Origin: Coprinus comatus
Lineage: Eukaryota; Basidiomycota; Agaricomycetes; Agaricales; Agaricaceae
Length of the DNA stretch: 64,000 bases
Direction of reading: 5' to 3'
NCBI GenBank assembly: GCA_034638255.1
Contig: JAWPGT010000002.1
Span: forward strand, 248,001 to 312,000
Positions 1 to 10,544 of this stretch are shown here, piece after piece. Both the position numbers and the translations under genes were made by a program. Each line of letters starts with the position of its first letter. Position 1 is the first letter of the stretch. The notes beneath the pieces were generated by a model, which was not told the origin of the DNA, did not search any database, and was given only the letters and a program-made list of their open reading frames with translations.

Positions 1-696
1 TCTGTATTTACATACCAATTCAAGCTCAAACTGTGAACAATCTCCAGAGTCTTCTGCGCGGTTTAAATAAGGCAGATTTCCATTCTCGCACTCTACCTGG
101 ACCATGTTGTCCAAGTCAATAAGCTCCCAGATGCCAAAATCTTGCATTTTGTGTTTGAGGATGCTATCAGTATCTGATTTAGAGCTCCCAGAGTGAGTAT
201 CATTCTAGAAGAAATCAGAGGGAGTATCACAACCATGGTTGGATGATGTTTGGTCAGAGGTGGGACAATTGTTGTTAGAAGTGTCACAGGAATTGTCCAT
301 CTGTGAGGAAGGCATGAATATGGGGGCATTGGATTCTGTGTATTTATATGAACAGAGCTCAATTCATTGTAGTTTCCAAAAAACAAGGCACAAAGAAAGT
401 CTTACCAACTTTTGTACAACAGCAACAAATTAAATGTCCAGAGATAGAACAAAGGACCCAAGTCACTTGTGTTCTGTTCGTCGGACAGGATTTGGGACAG
501 ATATGTCTCCAAGAAGAGGACCAAAGTCACTCATTGGTGAAATTAGCAAATGCTGGCAGGTGCAAGGAGGTCTCTGAAAGGTTGTTGATGATGGTGAAGA
601 ACAAGGGTAATTGTGTGTGGCATCACAAGTATAATGTCACATGTCACATTTTTGTTTATTCTGTGACAGCTTGAGCAAAGATGGCTTTTTTAAATG
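1..696 (-). pseudogene. possible decayed coding sequence, unknown family
   Basis: On the minus strand, roughly 350 down to 1, one frame reads as a Ser/Asn/Asp-rich stretch followed by a more ordered segment containing DFGIWELIDLDNMVQ (about 165-100), with a splice-donor-like gtatgtaa near base 10. The frame is interrupted by at least one stop. I do not recognise the family. A + strand frame at 348-674 looks like noise. The solo LTR at 702 lies immediately to the right, so this may be part of the same decayed host or TE gene that continues beyond LTR and LINE. Low confidence. Confidence 0.25.
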
Positions 697-701
697 CCCT
701 C

Positions 702-1168
702 TGTTATGATCCTTGATCTCTTGGGCACTAAGCTGCTTGAGACAGGTGTTCAATCTCTACAAGTTAAACTACTGTTCTGGTGTTCAGGCAGAAGGTCATA
801 GAACAAGTAGATTAGAAGTTAACCAACTTGAAGCTTGAGACTTCAAGGGCTAATACAAGTGACTATTTATACTATCTACGAATAGTCCAATAATATATGA
901 AACAGAGATGAAACATATAACTATCCCTTCTCCTACTGAAACTTGTAATAAAGATAAAACATGTAAGAGTTACAGTAAGTATGAAACTGGTAAGAGTGTA
1001 AGGGATGAGACAAGATGAAAGAAAATGACTATGCTAAAGATAATTGCACTAACTATAGCCTGGCTGAGTAATTAGTGTAAGTTAATAATAGTTCAGTTAG
1101 AAATAGAATCAAGCAGTATTTCTGGAACTTCCTTAAAATAGTCTGGTGATGTGCTAACATTCATAACA
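702..1168 (-). mobile_element. solo LTR, family C, with 5-bp TSD
   Basis: The 467-bp segment has TGTTATGA...TCATAACA ends and is flanked by the 5-bp direct repeat CCCTC (697-701 and 1169-1173). A related copy lies in the opposite orientation at 30665-31142; shared blocks include the segment around 'ttcaggcagaaggtcatag' (786-804). No coding capacity is seen. The exact TSD argues for one insertion followed by LTR-LTR recombination. The C/G-rich flank at 1169-1180 could also be read as a polypurine tract on the minus strand, but the TSD makes a solo LTR the better reading. Confidence 0.82.
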
Positions 1169-1424
1169 CCCTCCCCGAGAGATTACAATATTATTTTTTG
1201 ATTTATTCAATGGAGGTTAAGTACAGATAGATTATTACATCAGTTAAATGTGGGGAAGTCCAGGATCATCCATGGCAAGTGGTTTCTGAGCATGGTCAGT
1301 GATGTGTTGGTAACAGTAGATTAATCTAAAATGAATGAATCAACAATTTATAGTTATCTCACCTTAAACTTCCACTTACTGGCATATGTTGAGAGAGAAT
1401 GTAAGGTCTATCTTGTTTGTCAGA

Positions 1425-1624
1425 GCTACTTGACTCTTCTTGAAATCATTCAATGTATTCCACCACTCTGGGCAATAGAAGTTCTGGGGTAGTCCTTGAA
1501 CTATATAATGCCCCCTGTTTCTTTTCGAGTTCCTGGTACACACCTGTTTGGAAAAGCACCCCTCCCAGGTGAGCTATTATGGAACCTCCATGCCATATGA
1601 AGACATCAAAGGCCCAAAACCAAT
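1425..1624 (-). pseudogene. 3' part of a decayed gene split by LINE copy 1
   Basis: Read on the minus strand this continues in the same sense the coding sequence that ends at 4087 on the other side of the LINE: after removal of the LINE and one TSD, the frame passes from ...NPTVDDWF (about 4100) into WAFDVFIWHGGSI (1620-1580). It then runs to a stop near 1450. The pattern of a WR...W...D block downstream of a PWN block resembles, from memory, a family of basidiomycete proteins of unknown function common near DNA transposons; that assignment is inference. Confidence 0.45.
1611..1624 (+). repeat. left TSD of LINE copy 1
   Basis: The 14-bp sequence ggcccaaaaccaat is repeated at 4087-4100 with one mismatch (ggaccaaaaccaat). 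It directly precedes the first base homologous to LINE copy 2 and so fixes the truncated 5' end. Confidence 0.8.
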
Positions 1625-4086
1625 TTTGACATCGCTCAGTTCTTCCCCTCTCTGAATCACACCATGATCATGGCGATTCTTCGCAAGCAAAGATTTGGAC
1701 CTTAAGTGGGTGGATTCTTTGCTTCATACCTGGTTGGGAGAGAGACTGCGTACCTCTGGAACTCTTTCCAATCCCAGTTCTTTGAGGCATCAGTGGGGGG
1801 GGGTAGGTCAAGGCTCTGCCTTATCTCCAGTGATGTCTGCTATTTTCATTGCCCCAGTGATGAAGATCTTCGACATTCGTGCACTTGGTCTTGGGTGCAC
1901 CATGCTCTCATATGTTGATGATGGTACTATCGTTGCACAAGGCAAGACATGGGATGAGAATATTACTACTCTGCAAGGAGGGTATGGCATCTCCCATGAT
2001 CTGTTTACGTCGTTTGGACTTGTTCTGGAACATAACAAGTCTGAAGTCTTCCATTTCTCTCGCAAAACCGGTGATGAGAATCTGTCTATTGACCTTGGCT
2101 TTGTCCCCTACACTGGCCTCACTCCTCTCTGTCCCAAGGTATACTGGCGATACCTTGGGTTCTTCTTTGATCGTGCCCTCAACTTCCATGAACACGTTCA
2201 TTTCTACTCTACCAAGGCTCTATCTACCGTCAAGTCAATGGGGATGCTTGGTAACTCATCTAGGGGTCTTCTCCCACAACAGAAGTGTCTCCTCTACCGA
2301 TCCTGTGTTATGCCCATTGCAACATATGGCCATTGACTCTGGTTCTTCAATGGTGCCTGGAACAAAGGTGCTGTGAAATCCCTCAATATTATGCAGCATA
2401 AAGCTGCACTGTGGATCACTGGTGCTTTTCGCACTTCCCCCACTGGTGGGACTGAAGCTCTTGCTGGCCTCATTCCCATTGGACTCCATCTCAAGAAGCT
2501 ATCTGAATGTGCAATCTTCAGGCTAGCAACTCTCCATCCTACCCACCCTCTCCGAGCTCTGCTGGATAGGCCATTCTCTGGTGCTGCACCCCCACATCGC
2601 CGATCCATTGCCAACATGACTGAAGCTCAGAAGCACAAAGTCAAGTCTGCTCTCCTGGAAGCCAACAAGCAGCTCCCAGAACTCGGTGAGGTATTCAACC
2701 CTATGGTGGATGAAGCTCGCCCTGGATCTCGCTTATTGGACCTGTTCTCTACCCGGATCAAGTTCACAGCATACATCAAACCAATTGAAGATGCCGCTCA
2801 GCACCTTCACACTTATGTCTCAAAATTGGATGTGTTTCTTGACAACATCCAGGGTGATCCACAGGGTGCCTATGTAGCGGCAGATGCAAGTCTGCCTCTT
2901 ACAGGTACTCACCAGGTTATTTCAGCAGCCATGGTATTTCAGGGGGGACGCTGTCTATCTCAGAGACAGGTCGCCGGAAAGGTAACAGCTCCTGGAGGGG
3001 AGTTATTTGCTATCCGTATGGGCATCCAGAAGGCTTTGGCCTTTCCAGATGTTCATTGCTTGTTTGTCTTTACTGATTGCTTCGGCAAGGCAATCAGTAA
3101 GTCCAGTTGCTACCTCAGGTCAGAGTCAGGCATTGGCTGTGATATGTTCTCTAGAAGATTGGTTCACTCGTGTCCCAGGCTCCTCCATCCACTTCATCCA
3201 TGTCCCTTCTAAGGCTCAGTAGTTGGTCCACCAGCAAGCTCATCAACTTGCCACCTCCCTTTGCATCCCTATGGGCCACAATCCACTTTCCTCTCTTGAA
3301 CGACTCTGTCAAGATTGTACTCAACAATGCAAGGATAAATGGACTACCCTATTCCAATCTCCTTCATATCACGGTCACAACTTCCTTGATCTTGCTGGGG
3401 GCAAGGGTCGTCGCCTCCAGCCAGATTACCTCAAGGGGGGAAGTTGGCTCCCACTTGCATCTGCATCCTTGTCCCTCTCGACTTGTATGTGCCATGCCAT
3501 CCTCAACCACACTCCTATAGGTGACTATCGACGTCGGTTCCATCCAACTCTCTCTGCTGGGTGCCCTTGTGGGCACCAGCTTCAAACTCATACTCATATC
3601 TTGGCAATATGTAGAGAGTATCATTGACACAGAGGTCTCCCAGTTTCAGCTGAGGGACTTGTGGAATTTCTGACTTGCAATCCTCAAGCATTTGCATTTA
3701 GACCTGAACATATTGATGGTGTGGGATAACATGAGTGTGAAGTGGTCTAGGGAGTGCTTCAGTTGTGGAGTTGGAGGGAGGGTTCTTGGGGGAATAGAGT
3801 GTTTGTTCATTCTGGCGTCCTTTCTTTTTCTTTCTTTTCTTTTCTGCTTCAAAGAGGTGTCTTTTCCTTTCTTCTTCTATCTCTATTTGGTTAGGTGTTA
3901 AACTAATCTCTCTCTTGAGTGTAGCATGTGGTGCACTTTAATCCAGTTAGCCAGACTGTTTCTGTATGTATGATATTTGTAGGTACTATGTATTTACATC
4001 TGCGACCCCTTCAGGGTCGCTAGTGGACTGTGTACGTGCACTGCGAATATAAATTCTGATGTCAAAAAAAAAAAAAAAAAAAAAAA
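1625..4086 (+). mobile_element. 5'-truncated non-LTR retrotransposon copy 1 (degraded)
   Basis: Homologous along its length to 11584-14044 of LINE copy 2. It starts inside the RT palm (motif A region), contains the YVDD catalytic box (about 1913), the RNase H domain (about 2870-3220), the C-terminal Cys/His motif and 3' UTR, and ends in a 23-nt poly-A (4064-4086). Relative to copy 2 the frame is destroyed by a 4-G expansion near 1797, a 5-bp deletion near 3083, and nonsense changes at 2335, 3221 and 3624. The stops at 2335 and 3624 are CGA to TGA. Many other differences are C-to-T or G-to-A at CpG. No function is expected. Confidence 0.93.
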
Positions 4087-5160
4087 GGACCAAAACCAAT
4101 CATCAACAGTGGGATTCCTCCAAGCAGGTCTGGTTGTGATGATCTGAACTTCTGTGTTGTTTTTTATCAAGATTTCTTCATCTCCACTGCAGGCATGAGC
4201 AGGCAGCTCTTTCCACAGGTCGGAAAATGGCTCCATGCCAGAAACTAGAGAATAGTACTGAGCGGCTTCAGCATGACGGTTATGAAGCTGAACATAGATA
4301 GGAGGATCAGACAATTTTTTGAAGGTATATCAAATCATGTACTTCATGACACCTTGTTTGAAGCTTTGCAAATGTCAACCTTTGTTTGCTATGAGCCTCC
4401 TGCTCTGTGAGTGCCTCGACACTGTTCTTTTGTGTGAATGCTTTCCTCAGCTGGGTAAGATATACCCAAAATCCATTAGTGATGACCTCCCTGTCATGTT
4501 CACTGCCATTTTGTTGGAAGTAATCAGCAAATAGATCAGCTGCTCATTTGTTCCATGGGGTTTTCACCTTTTTAGGGGTCAAGAAATTCAAACAGAAGTT
4601 GTCAATAGAAGGCCCAAGGTCAAAAGAACCTGATCACTTGAAATTGTCACATTGTGTTTGAGTTGCACTTTGATCAATGCGTAAGGAGAGTAGAATTTTG
4701 ATTCCCTTGCGAATTTCCAACTATTATATTACTTAGCAGCTAGAAGATAAAAAAGGGTGTGCCACATACTTGTAGTCAATTCCTCTCATTACTTTTCCTT
4801 TTTGGGGTATAATTGGAAGATGCCTGTTGCTTGACTTGTTTCTGAGCTGGAGAAATATCATCTTCACTGTCTGCATCATATGCATTTAATCTTTCTGTTT
4901 GATTATTATATTTTGAGGATGATTGGGTTGAAGTAGTAGGTAGCTACTGTGTTTGAGAGTGATGGTCCAGATTGAGATTCTGAAAGAGCTGTAAAACTTT
5001 TACAGAAGTTAGAACTGCTACTCAAAAGAAGTATATACTTACACATTTCTTGGGGGATTTGCACTGTAATGTTGCCTGATTCAGGAACAATACCTAAAGC
5101 CTCCAAATGTACAAGACCAGATTCTACCGATGGATCTAACTGTGTACTTGCTTCTAGAGT
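4087..5160 (-). pseudogene. 5' part of the decayed gene split by LINE copy 1
   Basis: Minus-strand reading gives several exon-like blocks. One near 5100-5040 (containing VHLEALGIVPESGN) ends in a gtaagtat donor. One near 4570-4330 starts at KVKTPWNK and includes ADLFADYFQQNGSEHDREV. One at 4314-4100 contains DPPIYVQLHNRHAEAAQYYS and SGDEEILIKNNTEV. In-frame stops occur. The PWN...F / WR...W...D layout resembles a basidiomycete-restricted hypothetical family often found beside EnSpm-like or KDZ transposons. That comparison is from memory; the continuity across the LINE is seen in the sequence. Confidence 0.5.
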
Positions 5161-5195
5161 AAGTCAAGTATCCATTATCTGTGCTTTGGGAGTAG

Positions 5196-5490
5196 TGTAA
5201 GCGCAGGAACGTAGAGCACGACGGGACGCGTAGATTAACGAAGGAACGAAGTTGATTGATTAAGAAATGAATGAGTTACACTGCAGACAATGGTATGAGA
5301 CTAGGACATGATATTAAACTATAACTACTCACCTGCAGACAATGGTATGAGACTAGAAGGTCACCAAGTGTCTGCAGGACGCTTCTACAAGCTGTGACAT
5401 CACACAGTAACACCACATGATCAGAAAAGCAATCACAAGCTACAACTCCATCAACTACTGACATTGGGACTGCCTGGAGCAATCCTGACA
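5196..5490 (-). mobile_element. 3' LTR of the truncated Copia element (family A, 295-bp form)
   Basis: On the minus strand it reads TGTCAGGATTGC...GCGCTTACA, 295 bp, with canonical TG/CA ends. It carries an internal 52-bp duplication beginning 'ctgcagacaatggtatgag'. A polypurine tract lies directly upstream in element sense (see 5491-5502), which identifies this as the 3' LTR. Other family A copies are at 8882-9176, 16833-17127, 17720-17962, 24177-24419, and as a 28-bp stub at 22606-22633. Confidence 0.93.
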
Positions 5491-5502
5491 TACCCCCCTG
5501 AT
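5491..5502 (-). promoter_or_regulatory. polypurine tract of Copia family A
   Basis: On the minus strand the sequence just before the 3' LTR reads tcaggggggta, the expected plus-strand primer for reverse transcription. The same tract is kept in the deleted copy at about 22634-22645. Confidence 0.75.
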
Positions 5503-5539
5503 CTAGACAGTCCAAACAAGCAATGGAAGAGAAAGGGAA

Positions 5540-8500
5540 TCATGATGAAAGACCAAGAAGAGGAACAAGATGAGAAACAACCTTAGGCTGAACAGCCTTG
5601 GTAAAGATGTCTGCAAGTTGCTCAGAGGTAGGAATGTAGACAGGGGATATGATCTTCCTTTGCACAACTTCTCTGAGCCAGAAAAAGCGCAAATCAAGCT
5701 GTTTCATCCTTCCATGGTGTTCAGGATTCTTGGACACAGTTATTGCTGACTGGTTGTCAATGTAGAGGGTGGAAGAGGAAGTAGGAGTGTAACCAAACTC
5801 TAATAGGATATTTCTCATCCACATGATCTCCTTTCCAGCCTCAACTGCAGCAATGTACTCAGCTTCAGTAGAAGAGAGAGTAACCATGCTCTGACGCTTT
5901 GAGGACCATCCTACAGCTGCACCACACACCAGAGTCACATATCCACCTGTTGCCCTTCCTGTAGCCTGACAGGAACCATGGGAAGCATCTGTAAACGTCA
6001 CAAATGGCTCATTGGACGCCAAATCACCTCTATAAACCAACTTGTAGCCCATAGTACCCTTCAAATAGCGAAATAAATGCTTGACAGCTGCCCAATGAGC
6101 TGGACCTGGGTTGTGGTTGAATCTCCCAAGGTAGGAGACAGCAAAAGCGATGTCAGGACGAGTCATGGTGGCCAGATATTGCAGAGCACCAACTGCACTG
6201 AGGTAAGGAACATCTTTCATCTTGAGTTGATCATCTGAAGTGACCACAACTGTAGAAAGATCAAGTCCAGGAGCTAGTGGGGTCTTCACAGGCTTGCAAT
6301 TGGACATCTGGAAGCGTTCTAGAAGGTCCCTGGTGTATTTCTCTTGACTGAGAGAGATGGAATGATGATCCAGGTCTTGTTCAACCTTGACAGCCAGTAG
6401 CCAGGATGTTGGACCAAGGTCACGAAGTTTGAAGTGAGCTGAGAGTTCCTTGACTGTGTCATCCATGGCCTTGTCATCCTTCGAAGCAAGAGTAATGTCA
6501 TCAATAAACACAGGAACAATGACCTTGACTAGACCTTTGGAGTAGAGATAGATAGAACTGTCAGATTGGAGTCTGGTGTAACCAAGAGAGATGAAAATCG
6601 AGTGTAGCTTCTTGTTCCACTGCCTGGCAGCTTGTTTGAGGCCATAGAGCGACTTCCTGAGCCTAAAAACCATGTTTGGAGCGCCCTGGTGGTATCCTTC
6701 AGGTTGCTTCATGTAAATCTCTTCCTCCAGGTCTCCATAGGTGAAGGCAGATGAAATATCCAAAGAGCGCAGTTTGTAGCCCTCTTTAGCAGCCAGAGCA
6801 ACAATGAGCCTAAGAGAAGCAGGCCGAAAAGTAGGAGCAAAAACCTCAGTATAATCATAACCAGGCCTCTGTGCATATCCCTTGGCCACAATGTGAGCTT
6901 TGTAGCGCTCTATGGAGCCATCTGGGTTCTCTTTCACCTTGTAGACCCATCCAGACTTGATAGCCTTCTGTCCTGAAGGCAAAGGAACGAGTTCCCATGT
7001 CCCATTAGCCTCCAGGATCCCAAACTCCTTATCCATAGCTTCTTTCCAGTCTTCGGATGCACAAGACTCCATAGCAGCCTTGAAGGAGCCAGGCTCACCA
7101 CCAGTAACAGCTCCAGCAAACTCTACCACCCGAAAATCTTCATCATTCATATAGAGAGCCAACTCTTCAAGCTCATCATCATCATCTTCATCATTCCCAT
7201 TGTTCTGAGCTACTGGAGCTGGTTCAACTGGTAGTCTAGCTATAGGACGACGTTTTAGCTGTTCTTTAGCATCCCACCAGTTGTAGGGACCTGTTCTGAT
7301 GCGAGTACCTCGTCTTCTAGCTGGTGGATCAGCTGAGGGAGGTTGCTGGTGGACAGGAGTGGTAGGAGGAGGTAAAGAAGAAGATGGAGGCATTGGAGGT
7401 GTAGATGGAGGTGATTGCTTTGGTGACAGTATTGGTGATGGAGATGGAGATGGAACAGGTTCTTGAAGAGGAATAGGAGCCACAGGAGGTAAAGCGACTG
7501 CAGGGAGAGCAGGAGGAACGATTAGAGCTGCAGGAGCAACTACAGGATGTGATACACTACCCCCCTCATCTTCAGAAGCTGATACATCGTCAGGAGGAGG
7601 AATAGAGGAGCTAGAGGGCAAAGAAAGCGAAGTAGAGGTAGGAGATGGAGGAGGGGACAGCCCAAAGTCAGGAATAGCATCCATTTTCGCTTTTGAGAGC
7701 CCAGGGAACCACCTCTCATCAAACTGAGCAGTCTCAGAGATGATAACCTTCCTTGTAGTTGGATTGTAGAACTTCCAGCCCTTGTAGCCAGTGGGATATC
7801 CCAGAAAAACGCATTTTTCCATATGAGGCTCCAGAGATTTCCTTTTATCCTTCTGAATATAGACATAGGCAGTGCAGCCCCATACTCTAAGGTGAGAAAC
7901 ATCGGGTTTTCGCTTATAGAAGGCCTCATAAGGTGTAGTATTGGGTAGAGGGGAGGTAGGAAGGAAATTCCAAACATGAACCATGGCAGCTAGACATTCA
8001 CCCCAGAAAGATGGAGGTAAACCTGACTCTGAGAGCATTGTGGTGATTCTCTCACCCATAGTGCGATTGGAGCGCTCTGCTAGGCCATTCTGCTGTGGTC
8101 TATTGCGAGTAGAATGCCTCCTTTCAATCCCAGACTGAGTTGTGAAGGAAATGAACGCTTTAGACATGTATTCACCCCCTTTATCATCCTGTAGAGCCTT
8201 GATCTTGGTCCCCAGCTGGTTCTCAGCCCATGATTTGTATGCTTTGAATGCTTCAAAGGCTTCTGACTTGGCCTTGAGTAGGTACACAGCCCGAAAACGC
8301 GTAGAATCGTCAATAAATGTCACCCAGTACTTGTAGCCTTGAGCTGTAGCTGTAGGAAGTGGTCCATGAAGATCTGAGTGCACTAGATCAAGTCGGGAGC
8401 GAGTATGGTGTGTAGAAGGAGGGAATGAGGCTGAATGCATCTTCCCAGCGAGGCAGGGCTCACAAATCGCGTCAGGGAGCATTCCAGAGACCAGGGAAAG

Positions 8501-8881
8501 GCCAGTAACAAGTTCCTGACTGATTAGCTTCTTCAAATCAGCAAGATTGTGGTGTATAAGGCGTCTGTGCCACAGGGAAAGGTCAAGGGGAAGGGTAGAG
8601 GCCGAAAATGCGGTCTCTGAAGCGACCACAGTGCCATTGAGCAAGGCATTGTTGGATTCAGTGATGGTAGCAGTAAATAGAGTCTTCCTATCCTTCCTGA
8701 AGGCCAAAGAGTGCGAAGATATGTTGATATTGAAGCCTTTATGGCGAGTAAGGTACAGACAAGCCAGTAGATTATTTCTCAAAGCAGGAATATGTAAAAC
8801 TCTGGAAAACTCGACCACTCTCCCCTTCTTTCCTCTCAACACTGGCTGAAACATCAATGAACCCATTCCAACTGCAAAAAC
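5540..8881 (-). pseudogene. Copia pol, 5'-truncated: integrase, RT and RNase H
   Basis: About 1,110 codons are open on the minus strand. Order of domains: tail of the protease region, GAG-pre-integrase block with LWHRRLIHHNLADLKKL and CEPC (about residues 115-155), integrase core with DLHGPLP, DDKGGEY and QQNGLAERSNRT (about 170-290), a proline/serine-rich linker (about 420-560), RVT_2 reverse transcriptase with KSLYGLKQAARQW and FIDDI (about 640-880), and RNase H with FTDASHGS, LSSTEAEYIA and YIDNQSAI (about 960-1090). Gag and most of the protease are absent, so the element is not autonomous. The frame runs on into the abutting inverted LTR (an ATG at 8908), which is not a natural start. Lack of stops suggests recent loss. 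Confidence 0.93.
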
Positions 8882-9176
8882 TGTCAGGATTGCTCCAGGC
8901 AGTCCCAATGTCAGTAGTTGATGGAGTTGTAGCTTGTGATCGCTTTTCTGATCATGTGGTGTTACTGTGTGATGTCACAGCTTGTAGAAGCGTCCTGCAG
9001 ACACTTGGTGACCTTCTAGTCTCATACCATTGTCTGCAGGTGAGTAGTTATAGTATAACATCATGTTCTAGTCTCATACCATTGTCTGCAGTGTAACTCA
9101 TTCATTTCTTAATCAATCAACTTCGTTCATTTGTTAATCTACGCGTCCCGTCGTGCTCTACATTCCTGCGCTTACA
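8882..9176 (+). mobile_element. family A LTR in inverted orientation at the 5' break of Copia pol
   Basis: This 295-bp LTR reads TGTCAGG...CTTACA on the + strand, opposite to the LTR at 5196-5490. Its first base touches truncated pol at 8881/8882. Flanks (aaaac and atttc) are not duplicated, so it is not a simple solo-LTR insertion. It carries the 52-bp internal duplication like the 3' LTR. Confidence 0.9.
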
Positions 9177-9472
9177 ATTTCATGGAAACAAGTGATGGTG
9201 CTGTCACTGAGTAGAGAGGAAGCAGGCTTGGAGTTGTCAATAAGGGCATTTACAGGTTCAGTGTTGTTGGTAGGTGCATTCCTGGGTTCAGTGTTATCAA
9301 TGAGTACACTTGTAGACTTGGTGTTGACAATAATTGTGTTTACAAGTCTAGTGTCATCAACAAGTGCATTTGCAACTTCATTTTCCTCCTCATGATCTTC
9401 CATTAAAGAGTGGTAAACCAAAGAGCTAAAATTGTAATCTGAGTTGTATGGTTTTAGAGCAGGCTCCTGCCC
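9177..9472 (-). repeat. degenerate tandem repeat, about 30-bp units
   Basis: Between 9220 and 9400 the minus strand encodes about five degenerate ten-residue units of the form NTEPxNALID (for example NTEPRNAPTN then NTEPVNALID), equal to a roughly 30-bp minisatellite. The reading frame (9421 to about 9158) has no recognisable domain and may be coincidental. Nothing else is seen in this stretch. Confidence 0.5.
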
Positions 9473-9583
9473 ATCCCCTCATGTGCGCATGGTCAGAGGC
9501 AAACAGAGACAAGCTCTTACATAAAAAACGAGCCTCCGAGCGCAGTGAGGGGCTGGCACATTACACGAAATGGGGATCACCGG
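9473..9583 (+). repeat. left 111-bp inverted repeat
   Basis: Reverse complement of 14161-14271 with a single visible mismatch (ctccgag versus ctctgag). Together the pair brackets a RecQ-type helicase fragment that was later split by LINE copy 2. The outer flank contains 'caggctcctgcccatccc', whose reverse complement recurs at 14517-14534 next to the tRNA-like sequence. Confidence 0.88.
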
Positions 9584-9774
9584 GTGGCTGGGTGGGAAGC
9601 AGCACGTCACGGCAGCCTAATAAACAAACAGATCATAGTATAGGGTTTAGCACAGGTTTAGCTTATTAAATTCATTGAGATGTACCAAGTGTGACTGTCA
9701 ATTATAACGTACTTGTGGTAGTCCTTCGTTGTTTGATATGCAGATTCTCAGGAGTACATCAATATGAGAAGCAT

Positions 9775-10022
9775 TCATTTGTTGTCCTCGATAGCCATTA
9801 AAAGCGGGATCCAGAAAGATAGTGTCTTTCCGGCTCCAGTTGGAGCACAACCAATAACATTCTTGCGAGAATAAAGCACCTGTGCGACCCTAGCTTGGAA
9901 CCAACAAGCACATTTATTGAATCTTTTGTACACAACCTCCCGAATTCGGTCCATACTCCAATGCGAGTCCACAGTAACAGTAGCATCGGGCCCATCCATT
10001 TGAGCAGGAGCATATATGAAAT
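9775..10022 (-). pseudogene. RecQ-type DNA helicase fragment, split by LINE copy 2
   Basis: The minus-strand frame encodes a Q-motif-like stretch (REVVYKRFNKCACWFQARVA) followed by Walker A GCAPTGAGKT and then stops after AIEDNK at 9775. Removing LINE copy 2 and one TSD joins this frame to a further open stretch on the other side (14060 to about 14130, ending ...HCHITAYFIYAP). RecQ-like genes of this kind are multicopy in agarics and some are telomere-linked; that is family knowledge. Only the first helicase motifs remain, so it is non-functional. Confidence 0.72.
10008..10022 (+). repeat. left TSD of LINE copy 2
   Basis: Fifteen bases, gagcatatatgaaat, repeated exactly at 14045-14059 immediately after the poly-A. 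This defines the ends of LINE copy 2. Confidence 0.93.
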
Positions 10023-10040
10023 CATCCCGAGTGGCTGTAT

Positions 10041-10346
10041 ATGGTGCGCCCCCCAACTGCCCAGGAGGCAGCTCCACGTGTTATGGCCTATGTCCATAAT
10101 CGTCTTCAAAGTCTAAGGCTGTCTATGCGACGTGACCTCATTGACCACAGGGACATCCTCATTCTCTCTTTGTTCCAGGGAGGTGAGACCATGAACCTGA
10201 TGAATGTCTACAACGACGACCAGAACTCTGCTATGAGGCTCCTCCAGGCCCAGGCAGATCATCTACCTTCTCATGTATTTATGGGTGGGGACTTCAATTG
10301 CCGATCATCGGTGTGGGATCCTGAATGGAACCAACATCATACTTGA
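10041..10346 (+). pseudogene. LINE endonuclease fragment (APE type)
   Basis: An open stretch from 10041 encodes the central part of an exonuclease-endonuclease-phosphatase domain, with NLMNVYNDDQNS and the GGDFNCR catalytic box. A TGA at 10344-10346 interrupts it. The same frame resumes directly and contains the SDH catalytic box (GPSDHIPMALT) just before the RT ORF, so endonuclease and RT are one polyprotein with one nonsense codon. Confidence 0.85.
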
Positions 10347-10544
10347 GCACAAACCATCCTGGATTTTGCATCTGACCTCAGCCTGGACCTTTCTTTACCC
10401 CAAGTTCCTGGCCCTACCCACATCCCATTCGCTCAAGGTCTTAACCCCACTGTTATTGACCTTGTCTTTGTCCCCATACCTCAGAGTCTTAATCTTCGAC
10501 CAGAGCTCCGGCCCGACCTCCAGGGACCTTCGGATCACATCCCG

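Noticed and set aside
1695..2336. 213-codon ORF as a free-standing gene
   Set aside because: It is the RT core of LINE copy 1, bounded by a poly-G frameshift and a CGA-to-TGA stop.
9448..9669. ORF with repeated RASERSE-like residues as a small gene
   Set aside because: It translates the 111-bp inverted repeat; the mirror ORF at 14263-14024 shows it follows the repeat, not a protein.
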